Below the pieces are notes generated by a model that worked only from the letters and a program-made list of their open reading frames with translations, was not told where the DNA came from and did not search any database. From positions 32,872 through 96,871 of the forward strand of contig CDMY01000164.1 in assembly GCA_001179505.1 (NCBI GenBank): 64,000 bases of DNA. The letters run 5' to 3'. This stretch comes from Vitrella brassicaformis. Lineage: Eukaryota > Sar > Vitrellaceae. Shown in pieces: positions 21,588 through 32,642 of the stretch (positions within the stretch are counted from its first letter, which is position 1; the number at the start of each line of letters is the position of its first letter). The position numbers were made by a program, and so were the translations under genes.

Positions 21588-23455
21588 CTATGCGGCCACC
21601 GCCTTCTGCCGGATGAGTGCGGCTGTGCGAGGGTACCGCTCATCTGGGCGGCTCTTCCAAGCCACAGGGGGCTCTGTTGAGCAGATCTTCATGCCGAAGT
21701 CGATGCAAACAAGGAACCTATCAGCCGCCTTGTCCCCACACAGAATGAAGATCCCCGCATGGCGCAGCACATTTGCCTCGTCGACCCAGTAGACCGCTTT
21801 GCGGCAGCCGTTCCACTTGCCCCGTGAGTGCAGTATGATGTCTTCCGTGAGCCGGTACTGGGTGGGAGGTGGAGTGATGAGTTCACATGGGTGGGTGAAG
21901 TGGGGGCGCAACCGGGGGTCCATCCCGTTGTACGCACCGAGCAGGACGACGATGATATCCGTGAACGAAGAGGCTGCGTACTTGCCACCTGCAGACAGAC
22001 AGCAGACGCGAAACAAACGATTCACACACTCATTCATCTCTCTCTCCGCCATCCCTCTCATGTGTGTTTGCTCTCCCGGCTGCTCACATTTGGTCGGCGG
22101 GTCGGGATCAGTCAAATCGATGCTGACGTACGTCAGCGCATTGGTGTCTGCTGAGCCGCCCAGATAGTCTCGGCCGTTGAGACAGATGACACTCACACGC
22201 CGGTTGCTAACGACCGAGAGGCGGTGGCCAAATAGCGAGTACTGACGGACCGCCTGTGGTCGCGAGCTGAACACCGCTCCGGCGCCCGCTTGCTGCAGGT
22301 CATATGCCGTGATGACGATGGGCAGAGAGGGAAGGACGTGGCTGCTGTTCTTGAGCAAGTGGATGAGCGACACACATCGGTTCCAACAGCCGCCCTCCTC
22401 GATGACGTACAGCACCCGCAGCAGATAGCCCACCCTGCCGTCGACTGGCACTAGCACATGCATCAGCTCACTCCAAATTAGAAGGCATACAATGACCAAG
22501 CACACCGGCGACAAGGTGCAGAGCAGCCATCCGATGACCACGTCGATGAGTAGTGCGCGGCCGCTCAGCTGGTCGAGAGATATCTTCTCGCCCAGCTGTA
22601 CTGAGAACTCCTCGGTCGGGGACCAGAGCCATGCGACGTAGCAGGCGGTGTAGATCAAAGAGATGCCAGCAGCGCCCCCCCACACTCGAGGCATACCTTG
22701 GCGATCGACAGTGCCACACGTAGCCCACTCCTGACTCGGTGCTCGATCACGGACCACAGACGGTGGGGTAGGTCGTAGAACGCCACCCAAAACTGTCTGT
22801 ACGCTCGCACAATGAGGGACGCCTCCCCGAGCAATCGAATGACCACTGTGATCACGGCAAACGGGACCACGCAGACAAAAAGGACAGCAAGCAGCTTGAT
22901 GCTCCACTGAATTCACGGTAATACACGCAGCGACCGCATCAGAAAGTCAAGGGGCTTCCAGATGACGACGCTGGAACAGGCGACGATGACCATATAAACC
23001 ATCAAGAGAATGCCCAGACCCACAAACACAACAACAGCTTGAACGAGGGTGGGAGCCACGCTGATGATGGCCGCGATCCACTGCAGCAGGACCAGCAGGA
23101 CCGTCTCGCACCGCTTCTGGTAGGTCAGCACTCCACTGAGGCCCTTATCGCGGATGGCAGCGTCGAGTCTGTCCGTCAGGTAGGCCCCGCTGACCAGCTG
23201 GCAGCCGACGCTCTTGGATGAGGCTCGGAGCTGGCCGCAGTCGTCGGCTGTGAGGGAGGCCAGCAGTTGCCTCTCCACATCCTCAGGCAAGCCCAGTAAC
23301 CAACACCTGCTGGGGACCGACTGACACACAAACACACACGCACACACACACAGACACACACACAAGGCCCAGGTGACGTACCCAATGGATTCATGTGTGG
23401 TCATCACGTTTGGGTGCTCACTCACCGTCGGTGCCGTCACTCCGCTACTCGGCAT
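21588..23455 (-). CDS. Multi-pass membrane protein with F-box-like N-terminus
   Basis: Exons: 23455-23426, 23320-22925, 22906-22697, 22595-22088 and 21988-21588, giving about 514 residues with all phases closed. The N-terminal segment (GLPEDVERQLLASLTADDCG) has the spacing of an F-box. At least four hydrophobic segments follow (TVLLVLLQWIAAIISVAP; VVVFVGLGILLMVYMVIVA; LLAVLFVCVVPFAVITVVI; LIDVVIGWLLCTLSPVCLVI), then a ~300-residue soluble region (SLPIVITAYDLQQAGAG; FTDIIVVLLGAYNGMD; DRFLVCIDFGMKI). The soluble domain is not recognised. Exons 2 and 3 are separated by only 18 nt, which contain an in-frame TGA; either an ultra-short intron or a nonsense codon (see findings). An F-box on a membrane protein would place substrate recruitment at a membrane; this is speculation. 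Confidence 0.6.
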
Positions 23456-25496
23456 CAGATCCCGGCAGCTCTAGATCCTGGAGGACAAAGCACAGCCACA
23501 GAAGTACATCACGGACAGTGTGCGTGCTGTTTGTGTCGGTGTTCGTCGTGCCGCCATGGGCAACGTGTTGGGCACCGGCATCTGATCTGCCGCGATAGAG
23601 GAAGAGCCACAGGACAAATGTCATCGCACTCCGTTGAATGACCACCTTCGAGAGCTGATGAGATCAGCCGCGTGCAGTGGTTGGTCCTATCAACGAAACC
23701 GCATGGGGTCCTTCTTTCCTCCCTGCCAATGCGAGCTGCCGATCGCTATGTTCCCGAGAGAAGGAGAGAGAAGCGGACGTTTGTGTGGAAATCTAAGACG
23801 GCCAGCGGGCAGGGATGCGGGGGGAAGCGAGAAAACTTCATTCGATTCATCCCTTTCCACTCCTTGAGGTTGCGTCGCTCTCCAGGAGGCAGCCGTCATT
23901 TCAGCTGGCACGGTGGCCCACTGGCAGCATGAACTGGCCACATGGACAGGTTGCTCGAGTTCTTCACTTGCCAAGTGTGTGCCAGGAGTGTGAAGCAGAA
24001 GAACACAGTCTTTTTTGATCTCTATTGGAGAGTGTGTCTGAGTGTCCAGGTGCAACGATGTGCTTTGACATCCATCCGTAACACGTTCTCACGAGAAACA
24101 GACTCCTTCTCAATCAAACAGACCCAAGAATGCCCAGGAAGTGAATGAATGAATGAATCAATGAATGAACGAATGAATCAATAAATCCTTCACTTCTGAG
24201 ATCTCTTTGCAATGGTGAATGGACGGCGTCTCATTTTCACTACTTACCTCAACGCATAGCAGCAAGAGCGAATGAGTGCCTGTCTCCCGTTAACGTTTAA
24301 AGTTTATATCACTGATTCACCACTTGCAGCCATCCATCCATTCAATCACCCAGCCGCCCACCCATCGATATCACTCACTCACTCACTCACTCACTTGGCG
24401 TCGGCCGCTGTGAGGAAGCTTAAGTGAGTGTAGGGCATGGAAGCATCGAGATTCCCGTACGGACAAGCAGCTGTACGAGAGCGACAAGACGCTGAGGGGC
24501 CACGGCATCCAGAAGAGGCCGGGGCAACTGACGGCCCGTTCACGAGTGAGACAATCCATGCACTGCGCTCCATTCTGTTACATCCTTCTCTTGAGGTTTG
24601 CCATGACACCGTGGGGTTTGTTTAATGGGTTCACGACCAAGAAATCTGCACGAAGGAAACAAATCTGCATCCGTTTCCTTTGTGGTGGACCCCAGCAAGC
24701 AGAGCAGCCAGTCGCGTGTCTGTAAGTGTTCAAGTGGCTGGCGTGTGGCAATGGGTAACGTGATCGATTGCCAGAGTCTGCGCGGGTGGGTGGACGCGCC
24801 CGGTGAGTTGTGGTGAGTGATGAATGATTCTGCCAGCAAAACATAATGCATACAATGGCCAGCAGCACGCAGCATTCAGTAAGTCAACGCATGTACAGGC
24901 GTAGAAACCCTAGCCATCAAGCCGTCCATCAAGGCAGCAGGTCGACCATCACCTGCATCTAAGTGGGTGACTACATTACACGATGACATCTGTCCATCTG
25001 TCGATCTACCTGCTCGTTACCCGCTCCCGTCCCCTCTGCACCAACTTTTGTCATCCTGTCGCCCCATCCACCGAGCCGCATATCACATGCAGACATACGT
25101 CACACACACATCAGGGGCGGACAAGTAAGGAGCAGACAAGTCAGGCACCGACAGCCATCCACCCACACACACACACACACACACCAAAATCCCTGCCTCC
25201 GTCACCCCAGCTGCATTAAAACACCCGTTCGCCATTGAATGCAATGCGGCCAGCGGGTCAGTCATCACTGCATCGTTCACGAGACACCTGCCTAGCCTAG
25301 GTGGGTGAACACAGGAACACCGACGCCTCACCATCTGCTTGTCTGCCTGCCTGCATTGCATCCACCGCCGTCCACACTGTCGAGCCTCGCTTGCAAAGAT
25401 AACACAGTGCCGCGCGACAGGGAAGCACTCGAGTGAGTCAGACGGCGACAACCGTCCCATCCACACAAGCTTCACTTATCTGTCTCTGTGAACATC
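23456..25496. other. Long intergenic region
   Basis: No complete gene was found in 2 kb. It holds a GAATGAAT run (about 24142-24185), a TCAC run (about 24369-24397), CA repeats (about 25161-25184) and one telo-box-like ACCCTA (near 24907). A GC3-rich open stretch at about 24440-24545 is listed separately. A 20-bp block at 25415-25434 matches the 3' flank of Ank2. Promoter DNA of the membrane gene should lie near 23460-23700. Confidence 0.5.
24440..24545 (+). other. Possible orphan coding exon
   Basis: One plus-strand frame reads RTDKQLYESDKTLRGHGIQ and continues basic to LTAR. Nearly every codon ends in G or C, as in the real genes here. It is preceded by AAGTGAGTGTAG, which offers a possible acceptor, and followed by CGAGTGAG, which offers a possible donor. 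I found no flanking exons that join it in phase and do not recognise it. It may be a gene relic. Confidence 0.2.
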
Positions 25497-27946
25497 TCAT
25501 GTCAGCTGCAACGACCTGAACGTCTCCCTGCCGTCCCGCCCCCTCTCGACCCACCCCACCGCCCCCCACTCGACGGAAGCCGCATCCTTGCTGAAGCCGT
25601 TGTCAATCTCCCCCGCCNNNNNNNNNNNNNNNNNNNNNNNNNNNNNNNNNNNNNNNNNNNNNNNNNNNNNNNNNNNNNNNNNNNNNNNNNNNNNNNNNNN
25701 NNNNNNNNNNNNNNNNNNNNNNNNNNNNNNNNNNNNNNNNNNNNNNNNNNNNNNNNNNNNNNNNNNNNNNNNNNNNNNNNNNNNNNNNNNNNNNNNNNNN
25801 NNNNNNNNNNNNNNNNNNNNNNNNNNNNNNNNNNNNNNNNNNNNNNNNNNNNNNNNNNNNNNNNNNNNNNNNNNNNNNNNNNNNNNNNNNNNNNNNNNNN
25901 NNNNNNNNNNNNNNNNNCCTGAAGCCGTTGTCAATCTCCCCCGCCAGCCCCCACTTGGCCGCCTCGTCCAGGATGGCCCGCTGCACCACCTCACGCAACT
26001 CCATCTTGCGGCCACCCACACCGCCCACCACAAAGCACTGCAGCTGCGGCACACGCACCACCTGGCCGCCCACATCGGCCGTCCCGCCCACCACTTCCCT
26101 GTTGCTGCTGGCCTGGTACACCGCCGAACGCACCAAGTGCTCCGCTGCCGCACACACCCGCCGGGCCATGTCGGTGTGCCGCACACCGATGGCCTCACTG
26201 ATGGCCTCCTGGGCGGCATCCATGTCGGAGAGGTATGACGCGATGCGCCAGCCGAAGACGGGGGCCTCCTGCGGGCCGACGGCCAGCCGGGGGGTCAGGA
26301 GGGCCGCGAGTGAGCGGTGGGGGGCGAGGGCGCCGTTGACGGCCGACATGACGGCAGGGCCCACCTCGTTGAGCACTGTGGCATACTCGGTGAGCACCAG
26401 CTGGCGTCCACGGCGACGGTCCTCTGTGGCTGTGGGGATGAGATTGATGTCGACACCCGCCCGCAGCAGCGAATGGATGGTCAGCTTGTACTTGCCACTC
26501 CGGGCGCGATGCCGCCCCTTGTCGGCCTCGGGTGTGTCCGGGTCCTGAAGCTCTTGAGTGCGCCAATCGAGCTCCTCGGCAGCTATGGCGAGGGGCGTCT
26601 GAGTGTCCCGTCTGTTGATCTGGTCAGCGGGCAGCTTGCGGCAGAGGTAGTCGGCCACGTAGGGAGAGCCAGACTCTGCTGCGTAGTGCAGTGGCGTCCA
26701 TCCAATGCCATCGGCTGCCGTCATGTCGGCCCCATTTGCCGTGATGAGGTCGAGGTAGCTGTCGATGAAGGACTGGGGGTAGTGCCCATTTGAGTTGATG
26801 GCTGCCTTGTGCACCAGGCTGCAGCCAGACCCTTCTTCGGTGGGGAGGGTGGGGTCGTCTTGGATGAGTCGCTCATACATCGACATGAGCAGCCGCAGAT
26901 GCTCGGGGGGAGGCGGACGCAGGGGACGGGGCAGCTCCATCACCGCTGCTCCGCGCACGTTGATGCCGTATCGAGCCATCAGCACGTCAAAGGCCGTTCG
27001 GTTGCCCAGTGCGATCGCCACCCACAACAAGGGCTTGCTGGCGGCGTTGATGTCGGCGCCTCCGTCGAGCAGTGCGGTCAGCACGGCCGCCTGCAGCTCG
27101 TCAGACGACCACTGGGGCAGGGCCACGAAGCGGCAAGCATCGTCTCCTGCTTCGAATTCCGCCGGGACGGTGTAGTCCGATTTGTTGTCGATGGTGATGG
27201 CGAGGAGCGGGTAGCCGAACCCACGATGCTTGCTGCCCTTCTTCCTTAGTCGAGGCTTGATATTGGGGTTGGCTCTCTGTTCGATGAGGTCGGTCACGTG
27301 CTGTGGGCTGGGGATGGTGCGGCCAATGATGCCCAATGCCAGCGACTTGGTAACGTCGCTGGTGCCGTAAGGGAATCGAGCTTCCAGCTCATCGGCTCCC
27401 AAGAAGCCGTCTGGCACGTCGACTGAGGTGATGGGCACCACCGGGTGACCTGGTGGGGGACACACAGCCATCATACGACGCACACAGAGAACGAATGCAT
27501 GTATGGGCCCGCACCCCCCTCCCTCCCTCTCATGTGCCTGTCCGTCTGGCGTACCATCGTCCTCATAGCCGTCGTCATAATCGTCGCTGTCTGAGTCACT
27601 GTCGTCGTCCCCCTCACCGTCATCGATCTCGTCGTCTTGGTCTTGGTCTTCGTCCAGCATCTCTCCGTCGTCACTGTCGTCCTGCATACCACCACCCTGA
27701 CGCAGCGACACAGAGGCAACGGGAGAACAGCCAGGTGACGAGCGTCACATGGACGGACAGAGAGTCCATGAATTAATGCCTCACCGATTCGCTCCCATCG
27801 GCCATCACACCGCCCTCCTCATTGTCCTCATCTGAGCACAATCAACCACAGGCACACACATCGACACAAATCAAGTGCTGCGGCGTTCGGTGCTGACCGT
27901 CAGGCTCATCGCCGCTCTGGAGTTGCTGCACGGCGTCGACGTCCAT
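25497..27946 (-). CDS. Ankyrin-repeat protein, type A (Ank3), interrupted by a gap
   Basis: Exons on the minus strand: 27946-27898, 27831-27785, 27696-27555 and 27449-25497. The exon plan and sizes equal Ank1. The acidic N-terminus (DEDQDQDDEIDDGEGDDD), ankyrin repeat (GIGWTPLHYAAESGSPYVADYL) and conserved C-terminal region are all present. The upstream Met used by Ank1 (here 27989) is out of frame because of a 14-nt loss in the CAG tract, so I take the internal Met at 27946 (MDVDAVQQLQSGDE). A run of 300 N at 25618-25917 breaks the last exon. The 27 bases left of it (25591-25617) are repeated right of it (25919-25945), and removing 328 bases rejoins the two reading frames. The gene is probably intact. 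It sits divergent to gene Y. Confidence 0.75.
25618..25917. other. Assembly gap (300 N), probably spurious
   Basis: Exactly 300 N. Both sides carry the same 27-bp sequence within the conserved last exon of Ank3, and frames match after collapsing the overlap. No sequence is likely to be missing. Confidence 0.9.
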
Positions 27947-28613
27947 CGGGGGCTCCGCGGCATTCTGCTGCTGCTTGTCGTGCGGCCATGGGTGGGGCTC
28001 GGTGTGCACACAGAGAGAGGGCCTTACTGCCGCCTTTTGAAGACCTGACTGTGACACACACACAATGAGAAATGAGGGCCCTTCCTCCACCGACGACGCC
28101 CTTGCTCCTTCCCGCATGCCCGCCTACCTTCTCGTGTCCTGTCCTCTTTGGACGGGCCCTCACCTCACGCAGAGTAAAGCAGATCTGCCGCCCTGGACCC
28201 ACGAGTCACTATGATACGGAAACTGGGGGATGCCCGTGTGTGTTGAGGTCGCCTGATCGCCACTGATGTGCCAAGAGATCACGCGCGCTTCTTGGCTCGC
28301 CCCGTAGGGTGTAGGGTTCAAACCCTAGAGACCAGGCGAGGAGGCGCCGCGCACACACCTGCAGGCTGCCAGACTCGACTCAAGGCGTGCCGTAGCAGCC
28401 CTCATTCGACAGCCCTCAACCGAGTGTGAGTGCCCTGATACAACCCTGATAAGGCGAGGCCACCCTTCGGTCTTCATCAATAGGGAAGCCTCGACGGAGA
28501 AGCCGCACGTAGTAATGTAAGCACACAGATGAAGCACATGGCAGCGTATGTGGAGAGCGATGCATGCATCTCGTCGTGTGCACTTTTGTCTTCAGCCGTG
28601 CTTGAGTGGTGCC
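27947..28613. promoter_or_regulatory. Divergent promoter between Ank3 and gene Y
   Basis: 667 bp between the two start codons. The Ank3 half up to 28327 copies the Ank1 side of the Ank1/Ank2 spacer and ends at a palindrome (28312-28327). The sequence after the palindrome differs from both other copies, so the duplication boundary sits at or next to it. The Y promoter is in the unrelated half. Confidence 0.45.
28312..28327. promoter_or_regulatory. Palindromic TAGGGTT/AACCCTA element, copy 2
   Basis: Same 7-bp-arm inverted repeat as at 7741-7756, preceded by GGCTCGCC and a GTAGGGT half-site. It lies about 290 bp before the Y start. Confidence 0.4.
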
Positions 28614-31600
28614 ATGGCAGCAGCTTCGTCGTCATCTTCATCTGCTGCTTCGCCTCCTCAGGCAGAGGTGAGTCAAACCACAGTGGCACGTCAATCAATC
28701 AATGCGTCATTCACTCATTCACTCGTTCATTGCTTTGTTTGTTTCGTTAGGCCATGGCATCGTGTTCGTCGGCCGGTCGTCACCGGGAGGGCACTCGTGT
28801 GCTGCTGACGTCGGGCACCAGAAGGGATGCCAATGAGAGCTATGTGTGGCTCAAGGCCGACGTCTATCGCATAGAGGAGATCAGCAAAGGGACGCTGCTC
28901 TTCATGCGGGAGGTCGGCGGCCGGGAGGAGTTCAAACAGGTGGTGCCGCATCGGACCAGCGCGCCCATGAACACCAACCCACAGCCACCCGTGGTAGGCA
29001 AACACACCTCAACAGGAAGCTCCTTAGATGCCCCGCTGAATGTGTGTGTGCCTGTGTGTCTGTGTCGTCTGTGTCGTCTGTGTGGCTGTGTCGTCTGTCT
29101 GCAGGTGTGGGATGTTAGCAGGAAGGTACACGTAGCCACGCACTGCACACCCATATTTCCACTCTGCCTTCTCCCTCCTCCTTGGTGGTGTTTCTGCTTC
29201 AGGCCCCTGACGGTTTTGGCGACGGCCCTGACGGCTCTCTGGCGACGCTATTCAGCTTCATGACGCCTTGCGAGCTGTCGGCTCTCTTCCCGGACCGCCC
29301 CGTCGAACCACTAACAAACCAGCAAGCCGACCCCACCATCCACGATGCAGCCGTCCACCAGCAGACACACATCACCGTGGACTGCAGCACCCGTGCAGAG
29401 TGTCACTTCTGGGAGAGCATGACGCCTGAGGCCGCATTCCAGCTGGGCAAGTGTCTCATCAACGTGACGGCACTCACCGTCCTGCAGCCACACGATCGTC
29501 CATCGTGGTGTCTGTTCACCATGATAGGCATCGTGGAGGGCCATGCCGCCGGGCGACGGAAGGCGTACGAGGCGAAGGATCGACAGCAGCACATGCCCGA
29601 GGGGTCTCTGGAGAGCATCCAATTTGTGGCCAGCCCCATCAGCCACGCCGACCGACTAGGGCGGCAGCATTGCCCCACCAGAAAGAATCGCAACAGCAGC
29701 AACAATCGCGGCATCTACATTAAGGCCAGGAGGGGCGGCGAAAGGACAAAGAGGAAGCGCCCCCCCATCCCCCCTCCCATCAGAGCGCCCCCAACCCTCC
29801 CTGCCCTCAGGACTGTCACAGGAGCCGTCCCGGAGCACGCTGTGGTGTCCAGCAGCCGGTGGGTGATGCCCGCACTCGAGCACATAGACCAGCAGGGCTG
29901 GACGGCGGACCAGCTGGGCCTGTTCATCAGCACTTCGCTGTCGCTGCAGCACGTGGGTGGGAGGGTGCGGGGCGCGGAGTGGGCGGCTGTGTTTAGGTAT
30001 GTCCTCGTGGCACGTGATGGCCAGCCAGGGCGGCTCAGACGGCTGCGGAGCATTGGATTGATCCATTACTGGACGCCGGAAGAAGTGGACGAGCTGCAGG
30101 TATGGACCATTACATCGAAAAGGAATCACATGTAATTATGTCATTGTCTTCACTTCTAGGAGGTATTGACGTCGCGTGGCTGCCGCAAGTCGCTCAAGAG
30201 CGTCAGCGTGCGGATCCTACCAATTGTCGACCACCACACCCTCCCCGCCCTCGTCGCTGTCGACAGCCTCATCGACAAGTGCTGCGTGCCGCATGACGTC
30301 GACATCACCGTGCTGCCGGAAACTAACAGGACGACCCGCTATTTCCAGCTGTCCGTCCTCTATGCCGACGACCTGCCCCGTTCCCTCTCGCCCTTCGTCA
30401 GGAAGGCCTTGCAGGAGGCGGCACGGGTGGCATACGAGCTGCGATACACCATCAGTCAGCACGATATCACTCACTCCGTCGACGACCCGAGCCAGACGGC
30501 CATCGAGATCGCAGAGAGCCTCTCATTCGACAACGTGAGGCTCGTGAACGCCATGAGTGCCTATGGCTTCGCCCCTCCGCCCGGGACCCCCTCACCCGCC
30601 CCCGCCATCATCGACCACCTGCAGCCCTTCCCAGCGGCCAAGGAGCTGCAGATCTGCAGCGGTCTGGGCGGGCCTGTGGGCAGCTTGCTGGCACAGAAGA
30701 TGCCCATGGAGGTGGAAACGGTGATCATGCCCTCGGCTGTGAGGTCAGAGGACAAGACCAGGGTGCTGGAGGCGTTGGGGGAGGAGAGGGAGGTGGACAC
30801 TATCTACGTCGGTGCAGCTGGGAATGCACTGAGTGCATTGGATGGATGGAGGGCGGAGAGCTTCCCAGTGACGCACCAGATGAGTGTCCAATTTGGAGGT
30901 ATGCAGAATACTAGGTGGTGTCCCGTTGACGTGTGCATTGCTGCATTGTGTGTGTGTGCCTTCGCTCACTGCCAGACGACCGATATCGTTGCATCCACTT
31001 TCGAGTTGCACTGACATCGCCTGGCGTCCGCAGCTCGCTCAAGAGCCTCAGCGTGCGGGTCCCGGCATCTATCGACCATAACACCTTTCCCGCCCTCCTG
31101 GCTGCCGACAGCCTGATCAACAAATGCCGCGTGTCGGATGACGGCGACATCACCGTGCTGCGACAGAGCGAGACCACCAGACGTTCGGACAGGCCTCCTA
31201 GCTATTTCCAGCTGTCCGTCCTCTATGCCGACGACCTGCCCCGTTCCCTCTCGCCCTTCGTCAGGAAGGCCTTGCAGGAGGCGGCACGGGTGGCATACGA
31301 GCTGCGATACACCATCAGTCAGCACGATATCACTCACTCCGTCGACGACCCGAGCCAGACGGCCATCGAGATCGCAGAGAGCCTCTCATTCGACAACGTG
31401 AGGTACGTAACGGTCTCGAACGCCGACGGCTTCGTCCCCCCTCCCGGCGCCCCCGCCCCCACACCCACCATCATCAACCACCTGCAGCCGTTCCCAGGGG
31501 CCGACAAGCTGCGTGTCTTCAGCGGTCTGGGCGGGCCTGTGGGCAGCTTGCTGGCACAGAAGATGCCCATGGAGGTGGAAAGGGTGATCATGCCCTCGGC

Positions 31601-32040
31601 TGTGAGTGCAGCAGACCAGAGCGGCGTGATGGAGGCGCTGGGAGAGGGGCGGAAGGTGGACACTGTGTGGGTCGGTGTAGCAGTGGGGGGTGCACTCAGT
31701 CCTTTGAATGGCTGGAAGCCGGAGAGCTTCCCAGCGATCAACAAGATGTTCATCGACTCAGCAGGTGCGCATGCGCTTTGGCGTGAGTGGTGCGCCGCCT
31801 CATCTCATTCGCGCAGTGCTGCATTGTGTGTCTTGTTGTCGTTCAGTTCCTGGGCATGTGCGGGCTGTTGTGGCTGCCAGGCGGATCTCCGACGGCCTCT
31901 CGTCCGTTGTGCGCAGCATGCGGGGCCTCGAGCGTGTGATAGTGTCGGTGAATCGGAGGTCGGTCCGCAGCGCTATTCGGCGTCTGCTCCCCGACAGCGC
32001 GAGCAGCACCTTCACCATCTACTTGTTCGTCGACACCTAA
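28614..32040 (+). CDS. Lineage-specific family protein Y with duplicated domain exon
   Basis: Seven exons close in phase: 28614-28667, 28751-28993, 29105-29125, 29203-30099, 30160-30898, 30976-31764 and 31847-32040, giving 978 residues. It starts MAAASSSSSSAASPPQAE and continues with the TRVLLTSGTRR domain, an F-box-like segment (SLATLFSFMTPCELSALF), a conserved middle (FWESMTPEAAFQLGKCLINV) and a basic linker (KRKRPPIPPP). Exons 5 and 6 encode two copies of the ~250-residue domain found once in X (SVLYADDLPRSLSPFVRKAL; RYTISQHDITHSVDDPSQTA; GLGGPVGSLLAQKMPMEVE). The last exon (VPGHVRAVVAARRIS) ends in TAA at 32038-32040. The two copies share 203 identical bases. Function unknown. Confidence 0.75.
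30338..30540 (+). repeat. 203-bp direct repeat, copy 1 (gene Y exon 5)
   Basis: Identical base for base to 31201-31403, at an offset of 863 bp. Flanking exon sequence is clearly diverged, so the identity points to recent gene conversion between the duplicated exons. Confidence 0.9.
31201..31403 (+). repeat. 203-bp direct repeat, copy 2 (gene Y exon 6)
   Basis: Second copy of the repeat at 30338-30540. A further near-identical stretch of about 90 bp (30660-30750 and 31523-31612) lies downstream in both exons. Confidence 0.9.
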
Positions 32041-32642
32041 ACCGTGAGAAGGACATGCGGGGACACGCGAGTGCTTTGCATGGCGCATTGGGTGTCCGTG
32101 TGTGTGTGTGTGTGTGTGCCGTCAGTTCTCCTGAGCCGCACAAGACGACAGGGCAGCACCATGCCGTAGCTGCGGATGGACCGAGGCATTCCCTACGTAT
32201 GTCGCTACTCAGTACCTTTGTGGATGAATGTGTATAGGGCTGGGTGTGTGGACACCGCCAGCCAGCCAGCCAGCCAGCCAGCCAGACAGGTGGAGGGACT
32301 TAGTGATGGGCTAGTGGTGGTCGGGCTGTGTTTCTGAGCTGAGTTCATGCGTGCTGACGTACGCGTGTTGGTGAGTGTTGCTGACTGAGCGGCATACATT
32401 CGATTCAGCACATGGAGAGTTTGCGCATCACGAGCGAGCCCCACAGTGTCGAGTGACGAATTGATTCACACTCGCACACAAAACCATTCATGCATCATCG
32501 CCGCACTTGCGGACAACAAAAGTGGCACTCCACATCTCTATCACCACCACCGCTTGCTACGGCACCAACAACAAACACACCGCGCACACCAACAAAACAC
32601 GACTCACTCAACTCATTCACCAGCCTAGATAAATGCTTGACG
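32041..32642. other. Intergenic spacer between convergent genes
   Basis: It contains a TG run (about 32097-32118) and an AGCC run (about 32259-32288). It separates the stops of gene Y and the monooxygenase. No gene is seen. Confidence 0.6.

Noticed and set aside
22671-22687. Frameshift at a run of seven C in the membrane F-box-like gene
   Set aside because: The run lies inside a normal 101-nt intron (22696-22596) whose removal joins the exons in phase, so no frameshift is needed.
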